From assembly GCA_018647025.1 (NCBI GenBank), contig JABGTQ010000070.1:1-5597 (forward strand): DNA of 5,597 nt. Reading direction: 5' to 3'. This document shows, one piece after another, positions 1 through 5,597 of this stretch. Source of the DNA: Nitrospina sp. GTDB taxonomy: Bacteria; Nitrospinota; Nitrospinia; Nitrospinales; VA-1. A program made the translations under genes and the position numbers. The notes below the pieces were generated by a model. That model searched no databases and had not been told where the DNA came from. It worked only from the letters and a program-made list of their open reading frames with translations. Within the stretch, counting starts at the first letter, position 1; each line of letters opens with the position of its first letter.

Positions 1-78
1 ATTAGTGGAGGAGTTTATTTATATGCTGAGCGGACCTTGGAAACAAAAATTGATACGCTACGCAAATACAGGAACTGA
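1..78 (+). CDS. Possible 3' end of murC (partial, tentative)
   Basis: The frame starting at base 1 is open from the window edge to a TGA at 76-78 and encodes 25 residues beginning ISGGVYLYAERTLE, which read like a C-terminal helix. MurC (UDP-MurNAc:L-Ala ligase) is the usual neighbour just upstream of murB in this kind of cluster. MurC proteins often end with a short helix after a GAG-(D/N)-(I/V) motif, which would lie just outside the window. The fragment is too short to carry a diagnostic motif, so the murC assignment rests on position. If real, it makes the longest murB starts (5 or 23) overlap the upstream gene. It could equally be a non-coding frame beneath an extended murB. Confidence 0.25.
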   Translation: MSGGVYLYAERTLETKIDTLRKYRN

Positions 79-93
79 TTATAAACTTCCTAT

Positions 94-97
94 GAGG
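94..97 (+). promoter_or_regulatory. Candidate ribosome-binding site for murB
   Basis: GAGG lies 6 nt before the ATG at 104, which is good spacing. It supports a start at 104 over the ATG at 155, whose only G-rich element (GGGGAGG, 127-133) is 21 nt away. A stronger GGAGGAG at 7-13 sits 9 nt before an ATG at 23. It may be only two adjacent Gly codons of the upstream frame, so the choice is not settled. Confidence 0.35.
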
Positions 98-103
98 AAT
101 AGT

Positions 104-1072
104 ATGGACTTACCCAGAACTATTCTGGGGAGGAAAATCACACAGAGAAAAAATATGAATCTTTCTTTATCTTTTCAAAATAAGATCAAGGGTGAAGTTC
201 TATACGACGAAATGATGTCTAAGTATACTTCAATGGGAATTGGCGGGCCGGCAGATGTGTTTGTTTTACCAGCTAATTTGAGAGATTTGCAAATAATTTT
301 GAAGCATCGTGGCAGTTGTCCAATTTTGACAATTGGGGAAGGAACTAATCTCCTTGTAAGAGATCAGGGCATTCGAGGAATTGTGATCTCGTTAAAAAAA
401 TGTTTTAAATCAATAAAAAAACCAGTCTTTTATAAATCCATAGAGGGTGAAGAAAGAGCACTTGTTAAAGTGGACGGTGGTGTCAAATTGTCCTACCTAG
501 CTAAATTTGTAGCACGCTATGGTCTAGCTGGCATTGAAAACTTAGTTGGGGTTCCAGGTTCTGTTGGAGGTTCTGTTGCGATGAATGCTGGAGCAGAGGG
601 TGCTGAAATCAGCCAAGTTCTTCGTAGTATTAAGTTTCTAACTCTTAATGGAGAAATTAAAACATATAGTAAAAGCGAGATGATATTTGCATATCGAAAA
701 ACTATGTTTCCTTCAAAAGACGGAATAGTAATTGAAGCCGAACTAGACTTGTCAATTGGAAAAATTTCTGAGATTTATCTTAAAATGGATAAATATTTAT
801 CGCGGCGAGGTTTAACACAGCCTTTAAATATGCCAAATTCGGGATCAATTTTTAAAAATCCTGACGGTGAAAAAGCTGGCCATTTAATTGAATCCGCTGG
901 CCTAAAAGGTTGTCAAATTGGAGGGGCTGGCGTTTCAATTAAGCATGCCAACTTTATAGTAAATAAAGGAGGTGCGTTAGCAGAGGATATAATCCTATTA
1001 ATTAAGCATATTCAGACTGTTGTTGAAGAAAAAAGCGGTATTAAATTAGAACAAGAAATTATCGTTATTTAA
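104..1072 (+). CDS. murB: UDP-N-acetylenolpyruvoylglucosamine reductase MurB (type II)
   Basis: MurB is the FAD enzyme that uses NADPH to reduce UDP-GlcNAc-enolpyruvate to UDP-MurNAc, the second committed step of peptidoglycan precursor synthesis in the cytoplasm. From the ATG at 104 the protein has 322 residues. Visible motifs are YTSMGIGGPAD near the N-terminus, the FAD loop GEGTNLLVRDQGIRG (about 78-92), and the core GIENLVGVPGSVGG with AMNAGAEG (about 143-167). AYRKTMF carries the substrate-binding Arg (about 198). NSGSIFKNP carries the catalytic Ser (about 248), and KLEQEI near the end carries the catalytic Glu (about 318). All three expected active-site residues are therefore present. 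The Tyr-loop insertion of E. coli-type MurB is not seen, so this is type II, usually about 300 residues. The frame is open back to the window edge, with possible starts at 5, 23, 92, 104 and 155. Family homology begins only after about 155, so the N-terminus is uncertain while the product is not. Confidence 0.93.
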   Translation: MDLPRTILGRKITQRKNMNLSLSFQNKIKGEVLYDEMMSKYTSMGIGGPADVFVLPANLRDLQIILKHRGSCPILTIGEGTNLLVRDQGIRGIVISLKKCFKSIKKPVFYKSIEGEERALVKVDGGVKLSYLAKFVARYGLAGIENLVGVPGSVGGSVAMNAGAEGAEISQVLRSIKFLTLNGEIKTYSKSEMIFAYRKTMFPSKDGIVIEAELDLSIGKISEIYLKMDKYLSRRGLTQPLNMPNSGSIFKNPDGEKAGHLIESAGLKGCQIGGAGVSIKHANFIVNKGGALAEDIILLIKHIQTVVEEKSGIKLEQEIIVI

Positions 1073-1091
1073 TTGGGTTGATAACTATTCA

Positions 1092-2012
1092 ATGAAATTA
1101 AAAGATAAAATAATTGGAGTTTTGATGGGAGGTTTGTCTTCTGAACGAGATGTTTCGATTACTTCGGGTAATGCAGTATTGGAAGCATTGCAAAGAAAAG
1201 GTTTAAAAGGAATAGGAATTGATGTGAGTAATGATATCGCCTTCTCTTTGGTGAAAAATAAAATTGATATAGCGTTCATAGCGCTGCATGGACTTTACGG
1301 AGAGGATGGTACGATTCAAGGTTTACTTGAGTATTCAAAAATACCCTATACAGGGACTGGCGTATTAGCTAGCGCATTAACATACGACAAGGTGAAGTCT
1401 AAAGAAATTTTAAAATTTAATAAAATTCCTACGGCTGACTATCAAGTTTTTTATAGAGGAAAGGCTGAAATGCAGGAACTTAAATTGAGTTTACCTGTTG
1501 TTGTGAAACCTTCAAATCAGGGTTCAAGTATCGGAATTACTATTGTCAAGAAAGAAAAAGAGTGGGGGGCAGCTTTGGAGTTAGCTTTTAGTTACGCCAA
1601 AGAAGTTTTGGTTGAGAAATTTATTGAAGGTAAGTTGCTAGCTATTGGAATGAATGGAGAACAACCTATGCCCATCGTACACATTCGTCCTAAATCGGGA
1701 TTTTATGATTATGAATCTAAATATACTAGTGGTCGCACACTGTATACCTGTCCTGCAGATCTTAGTAAAGAGGACACAAAGCGGTGTAATGATATATCCA
1801 TCAAAGTCTATCAGGCCTTACGAGGCAATGGGATGCCTCGAGTTGACGTGATACTTGATGCTAATGGAGTGCCAAATGTGCTTGAAATGAATACTGTTCC
1901 GGGCATGACCCAAACAAGTCTGTTGCCAATGGCTGCAAAACAGTCTGGAATTGAATTTGATGATTTGGTAGTCGAGATTTTAAAACTAGCTAAACTCGAA
2001 TTTGAAGAGTGA
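1092..2012 (+). CDS. ddl: D-alanine--D-alanine ligase
   Basis: Ddl is an ATP-grasp enzyme that joins two D-Ala using ATP; the dipeptide is then added by MurF to the UDP-MurNAc-tripeptide. The protein has 306 residues, the same length as E. coli DdlB. The N-terminal motif GGLSSERDVSI holds the conserved Glu18. The Ddl signature HGLYGEDG is at 66-73, followed by IPYTGTGVLASA. The ATP-grasp region has VVKPSNQGSSIG (137-148), with Ser145 matching DdlB Ser150. The omega-loop FYDYESKY ends at Tyr211, matching DdlB Tyr216, which favours D-Ala over D-lactate as second substrate. Arg250, Asp252, Glu265 and Asn267 (LEMNTVPGMT) match the Mg and ATP ligands, and Ser276 matches Ser281. It starts 19 nt after murB. 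The ATG at 1092 has no good Shine-Dalgarno, only GGG about 14 nt upstream, so translation may depend on coupling to murB. No key residue is missing. Confidence 0.96.
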   Translation: MKLKDKIIGVLMGGLSSERDVSITSGNAVLEALQRKGLKGIGIDVSNDIAFSLVKNKIDIAFIALHGLYGEDGTIQGLLEYSKIPYTGTGVLASALTYDKVKSKEILKFNKIPTADYQVFYRGKAEMQELKLSLPVVVKPSNQGSSIGITIVKKEKEWGAALELAFSYAKEVLVEKFIEGKLLAIGMNGEQPMPIVHIRPKSGFYDYESKYTSGRTLYTCPADLSKEDTKRCNDISIKVYQALRGNGMPRVDVILDANGVPNVLEMNTVPGMTQTSLLPMAAKQSGIEFDDLVVEILKLAKLEFEE

Positions 2013-2021
2013 AATATTATT

Positions 2022-2054
2022 ATGAACTTAGTTATGTTAGATAAAAAAAAATGA
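2022..2054 (+). other. Possible 10-codon leader ORF before ftsQ
   Basis: An ATG at 2022 opens a 10-residue frame (MNLVMLDKKK) whose TGA stop overlaps the ftsQ ATG as ATGA at 2051-2054. A weak GAAGAG (2004-2009), within the last codons of ddl, lies 12 nt upstream. Such an overlap could deliver ribosomes to ftsQ, which has no Shine-Dalgarno of its own. It may also be chance in AT-rich DNA; nothing else shows that it is translated. Confidence 0.15.
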
Positions 2055-2914
2055 TAAGCACTTGGAAACAGAATGAGTTCTATCAGGGAAAGAATCAAAA
2101 AGAAACTGGATTCTCTGAGAGAAAGTCAAAACGAAAGGGAGTCAATATAAACGTAAGTTCTTTTTTTCTAGACTTAATCAATGGATTAGCGAAGGTCGTT
2201 CTGATAGTTATATTTTTCTATGGGATTTTCATGAGTTATAGATTTATAAATCAGTCACCCTACTTTAATGTTAATGAAATAAATCTAGTTGGTCAAAAAA
2301 AATTATCAAACGAAGAGTTGAGTTCATGGATTGGGCCCATAATCGGGGAAAATATATTTGCATTAGAACTTAATGAAATCTCTAAAAGGTTAGTTGGTCA
2401 TCCGTGGATAAAGTCGGCTTCAGTGGGGAGAGTATTTCCTCAAGGTATTTATGTTGAAATTAAGGAAAGAGTTCCTTTTGCTAAAATTCAATTAGAACAG
2501 GTTTACGTTATGGATAATTATGGTGTTTTGCTGGGGACAAATGTAATAGGTGAAAATAATCTTCCTACTATAACAGGTGTGAAAACTAAAAATCGTAAAA
2601 TAGGAAATAATGTTGCAAAAGAAGAAATTATTAGTGGATTGAAAATCATGCACAGTCTCAATCGTCTCTCTATATTCGAAAAAAATAAAATTGATAATAT
2701 TCATATTACTAACAGACATAGGATTACTTTTTCTACGCATGCCAAGAATATTAAAGTTCACATGCGACCAGAAATAGCACAAGAAAGTTTTGAAAACTTG
2801 GTACTCGCATTAGGTGTGATAGAAAAAAATGAGAAAAATTTAAGCGATATTGATCTGTCTTTTAAAAACAGGATTGTTATAAAACACGGCAATAAGGTAA
2901 AGAAAAAAATCTAA
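2051..2914 (+). CDS. ftsQ: Cell division protein FtsQ
   Basis: FtsQ is a bitopic inner-membrane protein that links early divisome proteins to FtsB/FtsL and the septal synthase. The 287-residue product shows the family layout. A basic cytoplasmic tail (residues 1-45, with SERKSKRKG at 22-30) is followed by one membrane segment, about 46-63 (LAKVVLIVIFFYGIFM). A POTRA domain spans about 70-138: YFNVNEINLVGQKKLS, then HPWIKSASVGRVFPQGIYVEIKER. The beta domain follows, with VPFAKI, VYVMDNYGVLLG, LPTITG and the closing IDLSFKNRIVIKH. The last residues are Lys-rich (NKVKKKI). Similarity between FtsQ proteins is low, so the call rests on the domain layout plus position between ddl and ftsA. The start is the only in-frame ATG before the membrane segment, and an in-frame TAA lies at 2042-2044. 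It has no Shine-Dalgarno and follows a run of nine A. The divergent N-terminal 30 residues are the least certain part. Confidence 0.9.
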   Translation: MISTWKQNEFYQGKNQKETGFSERKSKRKGVNINVSSFFLDLINGLAKVVLIVIFFYGIFMSYRFINQSPYFNVNEINLVGQKKLSNEELSSWIGPIIGENIFALELNEISKRLVGHPWIKSASVGRVFPQGIYVEIKERVPFAKIQLEQVYVMDNYGVLLGTNVIGENNLPTITGVKTKNRKIGNNVAKEEIISGLKIMHSLNRLSIFEKNKIDNIHITNRHRITFSTHAKNIKVHMRPEIAQESFENLVLALGVIEKNEKNLSDIDLSFKNRIVIKHGNKVKKKI

Positions 2915-2941
2915 AGAACCTAAAAGAATTGAACCTGGAAA

Positions 2942-2949
2942 GGGAGAGG
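2942..2949 (+). promoter_or_regulatory. Ribosome-binding site of ftsA
   Basis: GGGAGAGG is purine-rich and lies 4 nt before the ATG at 2954 (the GGGAG part is 7 nt away). It is much stronger than anything before ddl or ftsQ, and it fixes the ftsA start 39 nt after the ftsQ stop. Confidence 0.7.
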
Positions 2950-2953
2950 ACGT

Positions 2954-4186
2954 ATGTCCAAGAAAAATGATTACATAGTAGGTCTTGATATTGGAACCAC
3001 TAAAATATGCTGCATCATTGGGGAAATAAGCAACGAGAATCAAGTTGATATCATAGGGTTAGGTCAATATCCTTCGCGTGGTCTACGCAAAGGTGTCGTG
3101 GTAAATATTGATGGGACCGTGGAATCTATCAAAAATGCTGTTGAGGAAGCAGAGTTAATGGCGGGGTGTGAAATAGAATCTGTGTTTGTTGGCATTGCCG
3201 GTGGTCATATTAATAGTTTGAATAGTCACGGTATTATTGCCGCACAAAGTAAGGAAATTACACAAAAGGATGTCGATAGAGTAATAGATGCAGCAAAAGC
3301 GATAGCCATTCCACTTGATAGGGAAGTTATTCATGTCTTGCCGCAGGAGTTTATTGTAGATAATCAGGATGGAATTAAAACTCCTTTAGGTATGGCTGGA
3401 ATTCGTTTAGAAGCGAAGGTGCATATTGTCACTGCTGCGGTAACTTCTGCACAGAATATAGTTAGGTGTGTTAACAAGGCGGGATTAGGTGTCAGAGATA
3501 TTGTTTTAGAACAGTTGGCCTCAAGCGAGTCAGTTCTATCATCAGACGAAAAAGAACTAGGTGTAGCTATGATTGATATCGGAGGTGGCACATCAGATCT
3601 AGCGATTTTTTATCAAGAAGCAATCAAACATACGTCAGTTCTGACAATTGCTGGAGCGCAAATGACAAACGATATTGCCATTGGACTACGCACCCCAAAT
3701 CAAGAGGCTGAAAAAATAAAACATACACATGGATGCGCTTTTTCAAGTTTAGTGGCAGAAGATGAAACTATAGAAGTTCCAAGTGTTGGGGGACGTGAAA
3801 CACGTACTGTTTCACGACAAATATTGAGTGAAATTTTAGAAGCGCGTGCAAGGGAAATGTTTGAGATGTTGAACCATGAGATTAACGTTTCAGGGTTTCG
3901 AGACATTGTATCATCAGGTATTGTTATCACTGGTGGGGCATCAAGTTTACAAGGAATGGGGGAACTGGCTGAAGAAATATTTCAACTTCCAGTTCGTGTG
4001 GGTGTCCCCACTAACTTAGGAGGATTAGTAGATGTTGTAGGTAGTCCAATGTATGCAACAAGTACGGGGTTGATTCAATATGGTATGAAACGTATTAAAG
4101 CAGGAACGATCCATGAATTACAGGGACGACACTTGTTTGATAAAATTTTCAGTCGAATGAAAGATTGGGCTGAAGAATTTTTTTAA
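2954..4186 (+). CDS. ftsA: Cell division protein FtsA
   Basis: FtsA is an actin-like ATPase that tethers FtsZ filaments to the inner membrane and recruits later divisome proteins. The 410-residue length is typical. The phosphate-1 motif VGLDIGTTKICCIIGE is at 9-24. The FtsA-specific 1C (SHS2) domain covers about 85-165 and includes KEITQKDVDRVIDAAK and HVLPQEFIVD. Phosphate-2 VAMIDIGGGTSDLAIF is at 204-219. The adenosine motif GIVITGGASSLQGM is at 322-335. The end, HLFDKIFSRMKDWAEEFF (393-410), has the pattern of an amphipathic membrane-targeting helix with several Phe and a Trp on one face. The protein is complete with no broken motif. MreB and DnaK are excluded by the 1C region and the C-terminal helix. 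It ends 15 nt before the ftsZ ATG, so the pair is probably co-translated from one message, as FtsA and FtsZ levels usually need to be matched. Confidence 0.97.
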   Translation: MSKKNDYIVGLDIGTTKICCIIGEISNENQVDIIGLGQYPSRGLRKGVVVNIDGTVESIKNAVEEAELMAGCEIESVFVGIAGGHINSLNSHGIIAAQSKEITQKDVDRVIDAAKAIAIPLDREVIHVLPQEFIVDNQDGIKTPLGMAGIRLEAKVHIVTAAVTSAQNIVRCVNKAGLGVRDIVLEQLASSESVLSSDEKELGVAMIDIGGGTSDLAIFYQEAIKHTSVLTIAGAQMTNDIAIGLRTPNQEAEKIKHTHGCAFSSLVAEDETIEVPSVGGRETRTVSRQILSEILEARAREMFEMLNHEINVSGFRDIVSSGIVITGGASSLQGMGELAEEIFQLPVRVGVPTNLGGLVDVVGSPMYATSTGLIQYGMKRIKAGTIHELQGRHLFDKIFSRMKDWAEEFF

Positions 4187-4190
4187 TTGA

Positions 4191-4197
4191 AAGGAGG
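4191..4197 (+). promoter_or_regulatory. Ribosome-binding site of ftsZ
   Basis: AAGGAGG is a near-perfect match to the anti-Shine-Dalgarno and lies 4 nt before the ATG at 4202. It decides the start: a TTG at 4187 opens the same frame, but using it would put this site inside the coding region. Confidence 0.85.
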
Positions 4198-4201
4198 AAA
4201 A

Positions 4202-5365
4202 ATGAGTCTAATAGAATTTGAATCAAGAAATGAATACTCTGCTTCCATTAGAGTTATTGGTGTGGGAGGAGGAGGAACCAATGCAGTTAATTCTATGTTG
4301 CGAGGTCCGGCTATGGGAGTAGACTTTATAGTAGCCAATACCGACATCCAGTCATTGGAGGCATCCCCATGCGAGGATCAGATTCAATTAGGGGGAAATC
4401 TAATGCGTGGCCTCGGTGCAGGGGCAAGCCCTGAAACGGGACAACTTGCAGCTCAAGAAAGTGAAGAGCACATACGTAATATGCTTGACGGATCTGATAT
4501 GGTTTTTATAACGGCTGGAATGGGTGGCGGGACTGGAACCGGTGCCGCCCCGACGATTGCACGTATTGCTCGTGAGATTGGCGCACTAACGGTTGGCATC
4601 GTGACTAAACCATTTTCTTTTGAAGGTAAAAGACGAATGGTTCAAGCAGAAGCTGGAATTAAGGAGCTTAAAGACGCAATCGACACTCTAATAGTAATTC
4701 CTAATCAAAAATTATTGAGTTTTGTTGGTAAGCAAACATCATTGAATAACGCGTTTGGAATTGTAGATGATGTATTGCAACAAGCGGTAGGTAGTATTTC
4801 GGATCTAATAGTAACTCCTGGCTTGGTAAACTTAGACTTTGCTGATGTGAAAACTATAATGGGTAATATGGGTAAAGCCATTATGGGTAGCGGATGCGCA
4901 GCAGGAGAAAATAGGGCTATAGAGGCTGCTGAAAAATCAATTTCCAGTCCTCTTCTTGATGACAGCAATATTGATGGGGCACGACAAATTCTTATCAATA
5001 TTACGGGTGGTACTGACATGACTCTTGCCGAGGTAGATGAAGCTGCAACGCTTATTACTAAAACAGCACATGACGATGCCAATATAATTTTTGGTACCGT
5101 TAATAGTGAAAGCATGGAAGGGCAAATGCGGGTTACTGTAATTGCAACCGGCTTCGAAATGAAAACTGAGGTGGAAAAACCATCTACAACTACATTAAAG
5201 AAAAGTCCCGATGATATAGATACAATGATGCCTATGGCTGTAGGAGATAGTGGCTATCGTCATCTTAAAAGTTTAGCAAATGAAATTAAAGATGAAAATC
5301 CAGAGTCATTAGATCCATCTGTGAATTTCGACGTACCAACTTTTTTGAGAAAACACGCAGACTGA
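4202..5365 (+). CDS. ftsZ: Cell division protein FtsZ
   Basis: FtsZ is the tubulin-like GTPase that polymerises into the Z-ring and positions septal wall synthesis. From the ATG at 4202 it has 387 residues. An N-terminal GTP-binding domain starts at [17 protein letters not shown] (16-32). The tubulin signature GGGTGTG is at 108-114, followed by [16 protein letters not shown] (130-145). The T7 synergy loop [11 protein letters not shown] (210-220) carries Asp212 and Asp215, which complete the GTPase site of the neighbouring subunit. The C-terminal domain includes [18 protein letters not shown] (265-282) and ends near 320. A variable linker of about 50 residues follows, and the last 13 residues, [13 protein letters not shown], are the conserved tail peptide that binds FtsA and other partners. 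Its form (D-x-P-x-FLRK-x-AD) is close to the proteobacterial one. Every catalytic motif is intact. It is the last gene of this run; a gene of opposite orientation follows. Confidence 0.98.
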   Translation: MSLIEFESRNEYSASIRVIGVGGGGTNAVNSMLRGPAMGVDFIVANTDIQSLEASPCEDQIQLGGNLMRGLGAGASPETGQLAAQESEEHIRNMLDGSDMVFITAGMGGGTGTGAAPTIARIAREIGALTVGIVTKPFSFEGKRRMVQAEAGIKELKDAIDTLIVIPNQKLLSFVGKQTSLNNAFGIVDDVLQQAVGSISDLIVTPGLVNLDFADVKTIMGNMGKAIMGSGCAAGENRAIEAAEKSISSPLLDDSNIDGARQILINITGGTDMTLAEVDEAATLITKTAHDDANIIFGTVNSESMEGQMRVTVIATGFEMKTEVEKPSTTTLKKSPDDIDTMMPMAVGDSGYRHLKSLANEIKDENPESLDPSVNFDVPTFLRKHAD

Positions 5366-5401
5366 GTAATATATTGTAACGACATGAAAAATTAACAAAA
5401 G

Positions 5402-5431
5402 AATGGAGACCAATTAGTTTTAATTTCCATT
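5402..5431 (-). terminator. Weak hairpin, possible terminator of the convergent gene
   Basis: AATGGA (5402-5407) pairs with TCCATT (5426-5431), and inside them AATTA (5412-5416) pairs with TAATT (5421-5425), leaving a 4-nt bulge and a 4-nt loop. Read on the - strand the stem is followed by CTTTTGTTAATTTTT, a U-rich tail. On the + strand no T-run follows, so it would serve the - strand gene better than ftsZ. The stem is AT-rich and overlaps the last codons of that gene, so the call is weak. Confidence 0.25.
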
Positions 5432-5597
5432 AATTGCCCAGTTATAATCCATATATGAAATTGAATATTGAGGATTTTTAATTACGTTTCTATTTTCTTT
5501 AGAAACATAAAGAGAAATAAAGTTACGAACTCCTCCACTTGATTTAAAATCCTGGGCAAACCAATTAAAGATCTGTGATAGGAAGATTTTCCCAGGC
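5420..5597 (-). CDS. DUF547-like protein, C-terminal part (partial)
   Basis: On the - strand a frame is open from the window edge to a TAA at 5422-5420 and encodes the last 58 residues of a protein. Its start lies beyond base 5597. The sequence reads KIFLSQIFNWFAQDF, then SSGGVRNFISLYVS, then YSISYMDYNWAINGN. This is the typical end of DUF547 family proteins as I know them: a helix with a (I/L)-x-x-I-F-x-W-(Y/F)-x-x-D-F pattern, a Gly-Gly-Val-x-x-(F/Y)-(I/L) segment, and a closing (I/L)-x-Y-x-(D/N)-Y-(D/N)-W-x-(I/L)-N. Bacterial members are often exported proteins of unknown function. The central conserved part of the family is not in this window, so nothing can be said on its active site or signal peptide. 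It converges on ftsZ with a 54-nt gap and is probably unrelated to the division operon. Confidence 0.75.
   Translation of the reverse strand, partial: PGKIFLSQIFNWFAQDFKSSGGVRNFISLYVSKENRNVIKNPQYSISYMDYNWAINGN

Noticed and set aside
1811..2098. - strand open frame across the ddl-ftsQ junction
   Set aside because: It covers the antisense of conserved Ddl C-terminal motifs and the intergenic gap; I see no family motif and no supporting start signal.
2073..2150. Short + strand frame of 25 codons inside ftsQ
   Set aside because: Not listed as a gene because the called ftsQ frame runs through it unbroken to the membrane segment; kept only as part of the ftsQ start question.
2840..3043. - strand open frame across the ftsQ-ftsA junction
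   Set aside because: It is antisense to the FtsA phosphate-1 motif and the ftsA ribosome site; it is a shadow of the real genes.
4187..4201. TTG start giving FtsZ five extra residues
   Set aside because: The codons from the TTG to the ATG contain the AAGGAGG ribosome site itself; the ATG at 4202 gives a normal FtsZ N-terminus.
4705..5115. 136-codon open frame on the - strand inside ftsZ
   Set aside because: It lies antisense to conserved FtsZ core motifs, is biased to Ser, Ile and Pro in the way of a shadow frame, has no recognisable motif, and nothing suggests an independent gene.
1..5597. Mobile elements, CRISPR arrays, tRNA/rRNA, or a novel system
   Set aside because: I saw no transposase motifs, long direct or inverted repeats, spaced repeat units or tRNA-like folds. 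The window is almost fully occupied by core dcw genes.

Overview
The window is a compact stretch of a bacterial division and cell-wall (dcw) cluster. Five complete genes lie head to tail on the + strand in the order murB, ddl, ftsQ, ftsA, ftsZ. A convergent gene enters from the right edge on the - strand, and there may be a scrap of murC at the left edge. I identified everything by reading family motifs in the translations; I ran no database search.

Organism: the DNA is visibly AT-rich (by eye below about 40% GC). The run murB-ddl-ftsQ-ftsA-ftsZ, with no spoVD/divIB-type Gram-positive neighbours, together with an FtsZ tail ending FLRKHAD, points to a Gram-negative, proteobacteria-like cell. 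MurB is the shorter type II form and sits inside the cluster, which is unlike enteric gammaproteobacteria. My best guess is a low-GC deltaproteobacterium in the broad sense (Desulfobacterota, Bdellovibrionota or SAR324-like). This is an inference from gene order and motif style only.

Layout: positions 1-78 may hold the last codons of murC. MurB (about 104-1072) and Ddl (1092-2012) make cytoplasmic peptidoglycan precursors: UDP-MurNAc and D-Ala-D-Ala. FtsQ (2051-2914) is the single-pass membrane protein of the divisome. FtsA (2954-4186) is the actin-like membrane anchor, and FtsZ (4202-5365) is the tubulin-like ring GTPase. Gaps between the five genes are 15-39 nt with no evident terminator, so they probably form one transcription unit that couples precursor synthesis to septum assembly. 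The ribosome-binding sites are weak or absent before ddl and ftsQ and strong before ftsA and ftsZ. That fits the usual need for little FtsQ and much FtsZ.

The right end (5420-5597, - strand) encodes the C-terminal 58 residues of a protein that looks like a DUF547 family member. It converges on ftsZ across a 54-nt gap, so ftsZ is the last gene of this transcription unit. Apart from the start-site questions at murB and ftsQ, the window looks like ordinary core genome. I see no mobile element, CRISPR array, RNA gene or undescribed system in it.
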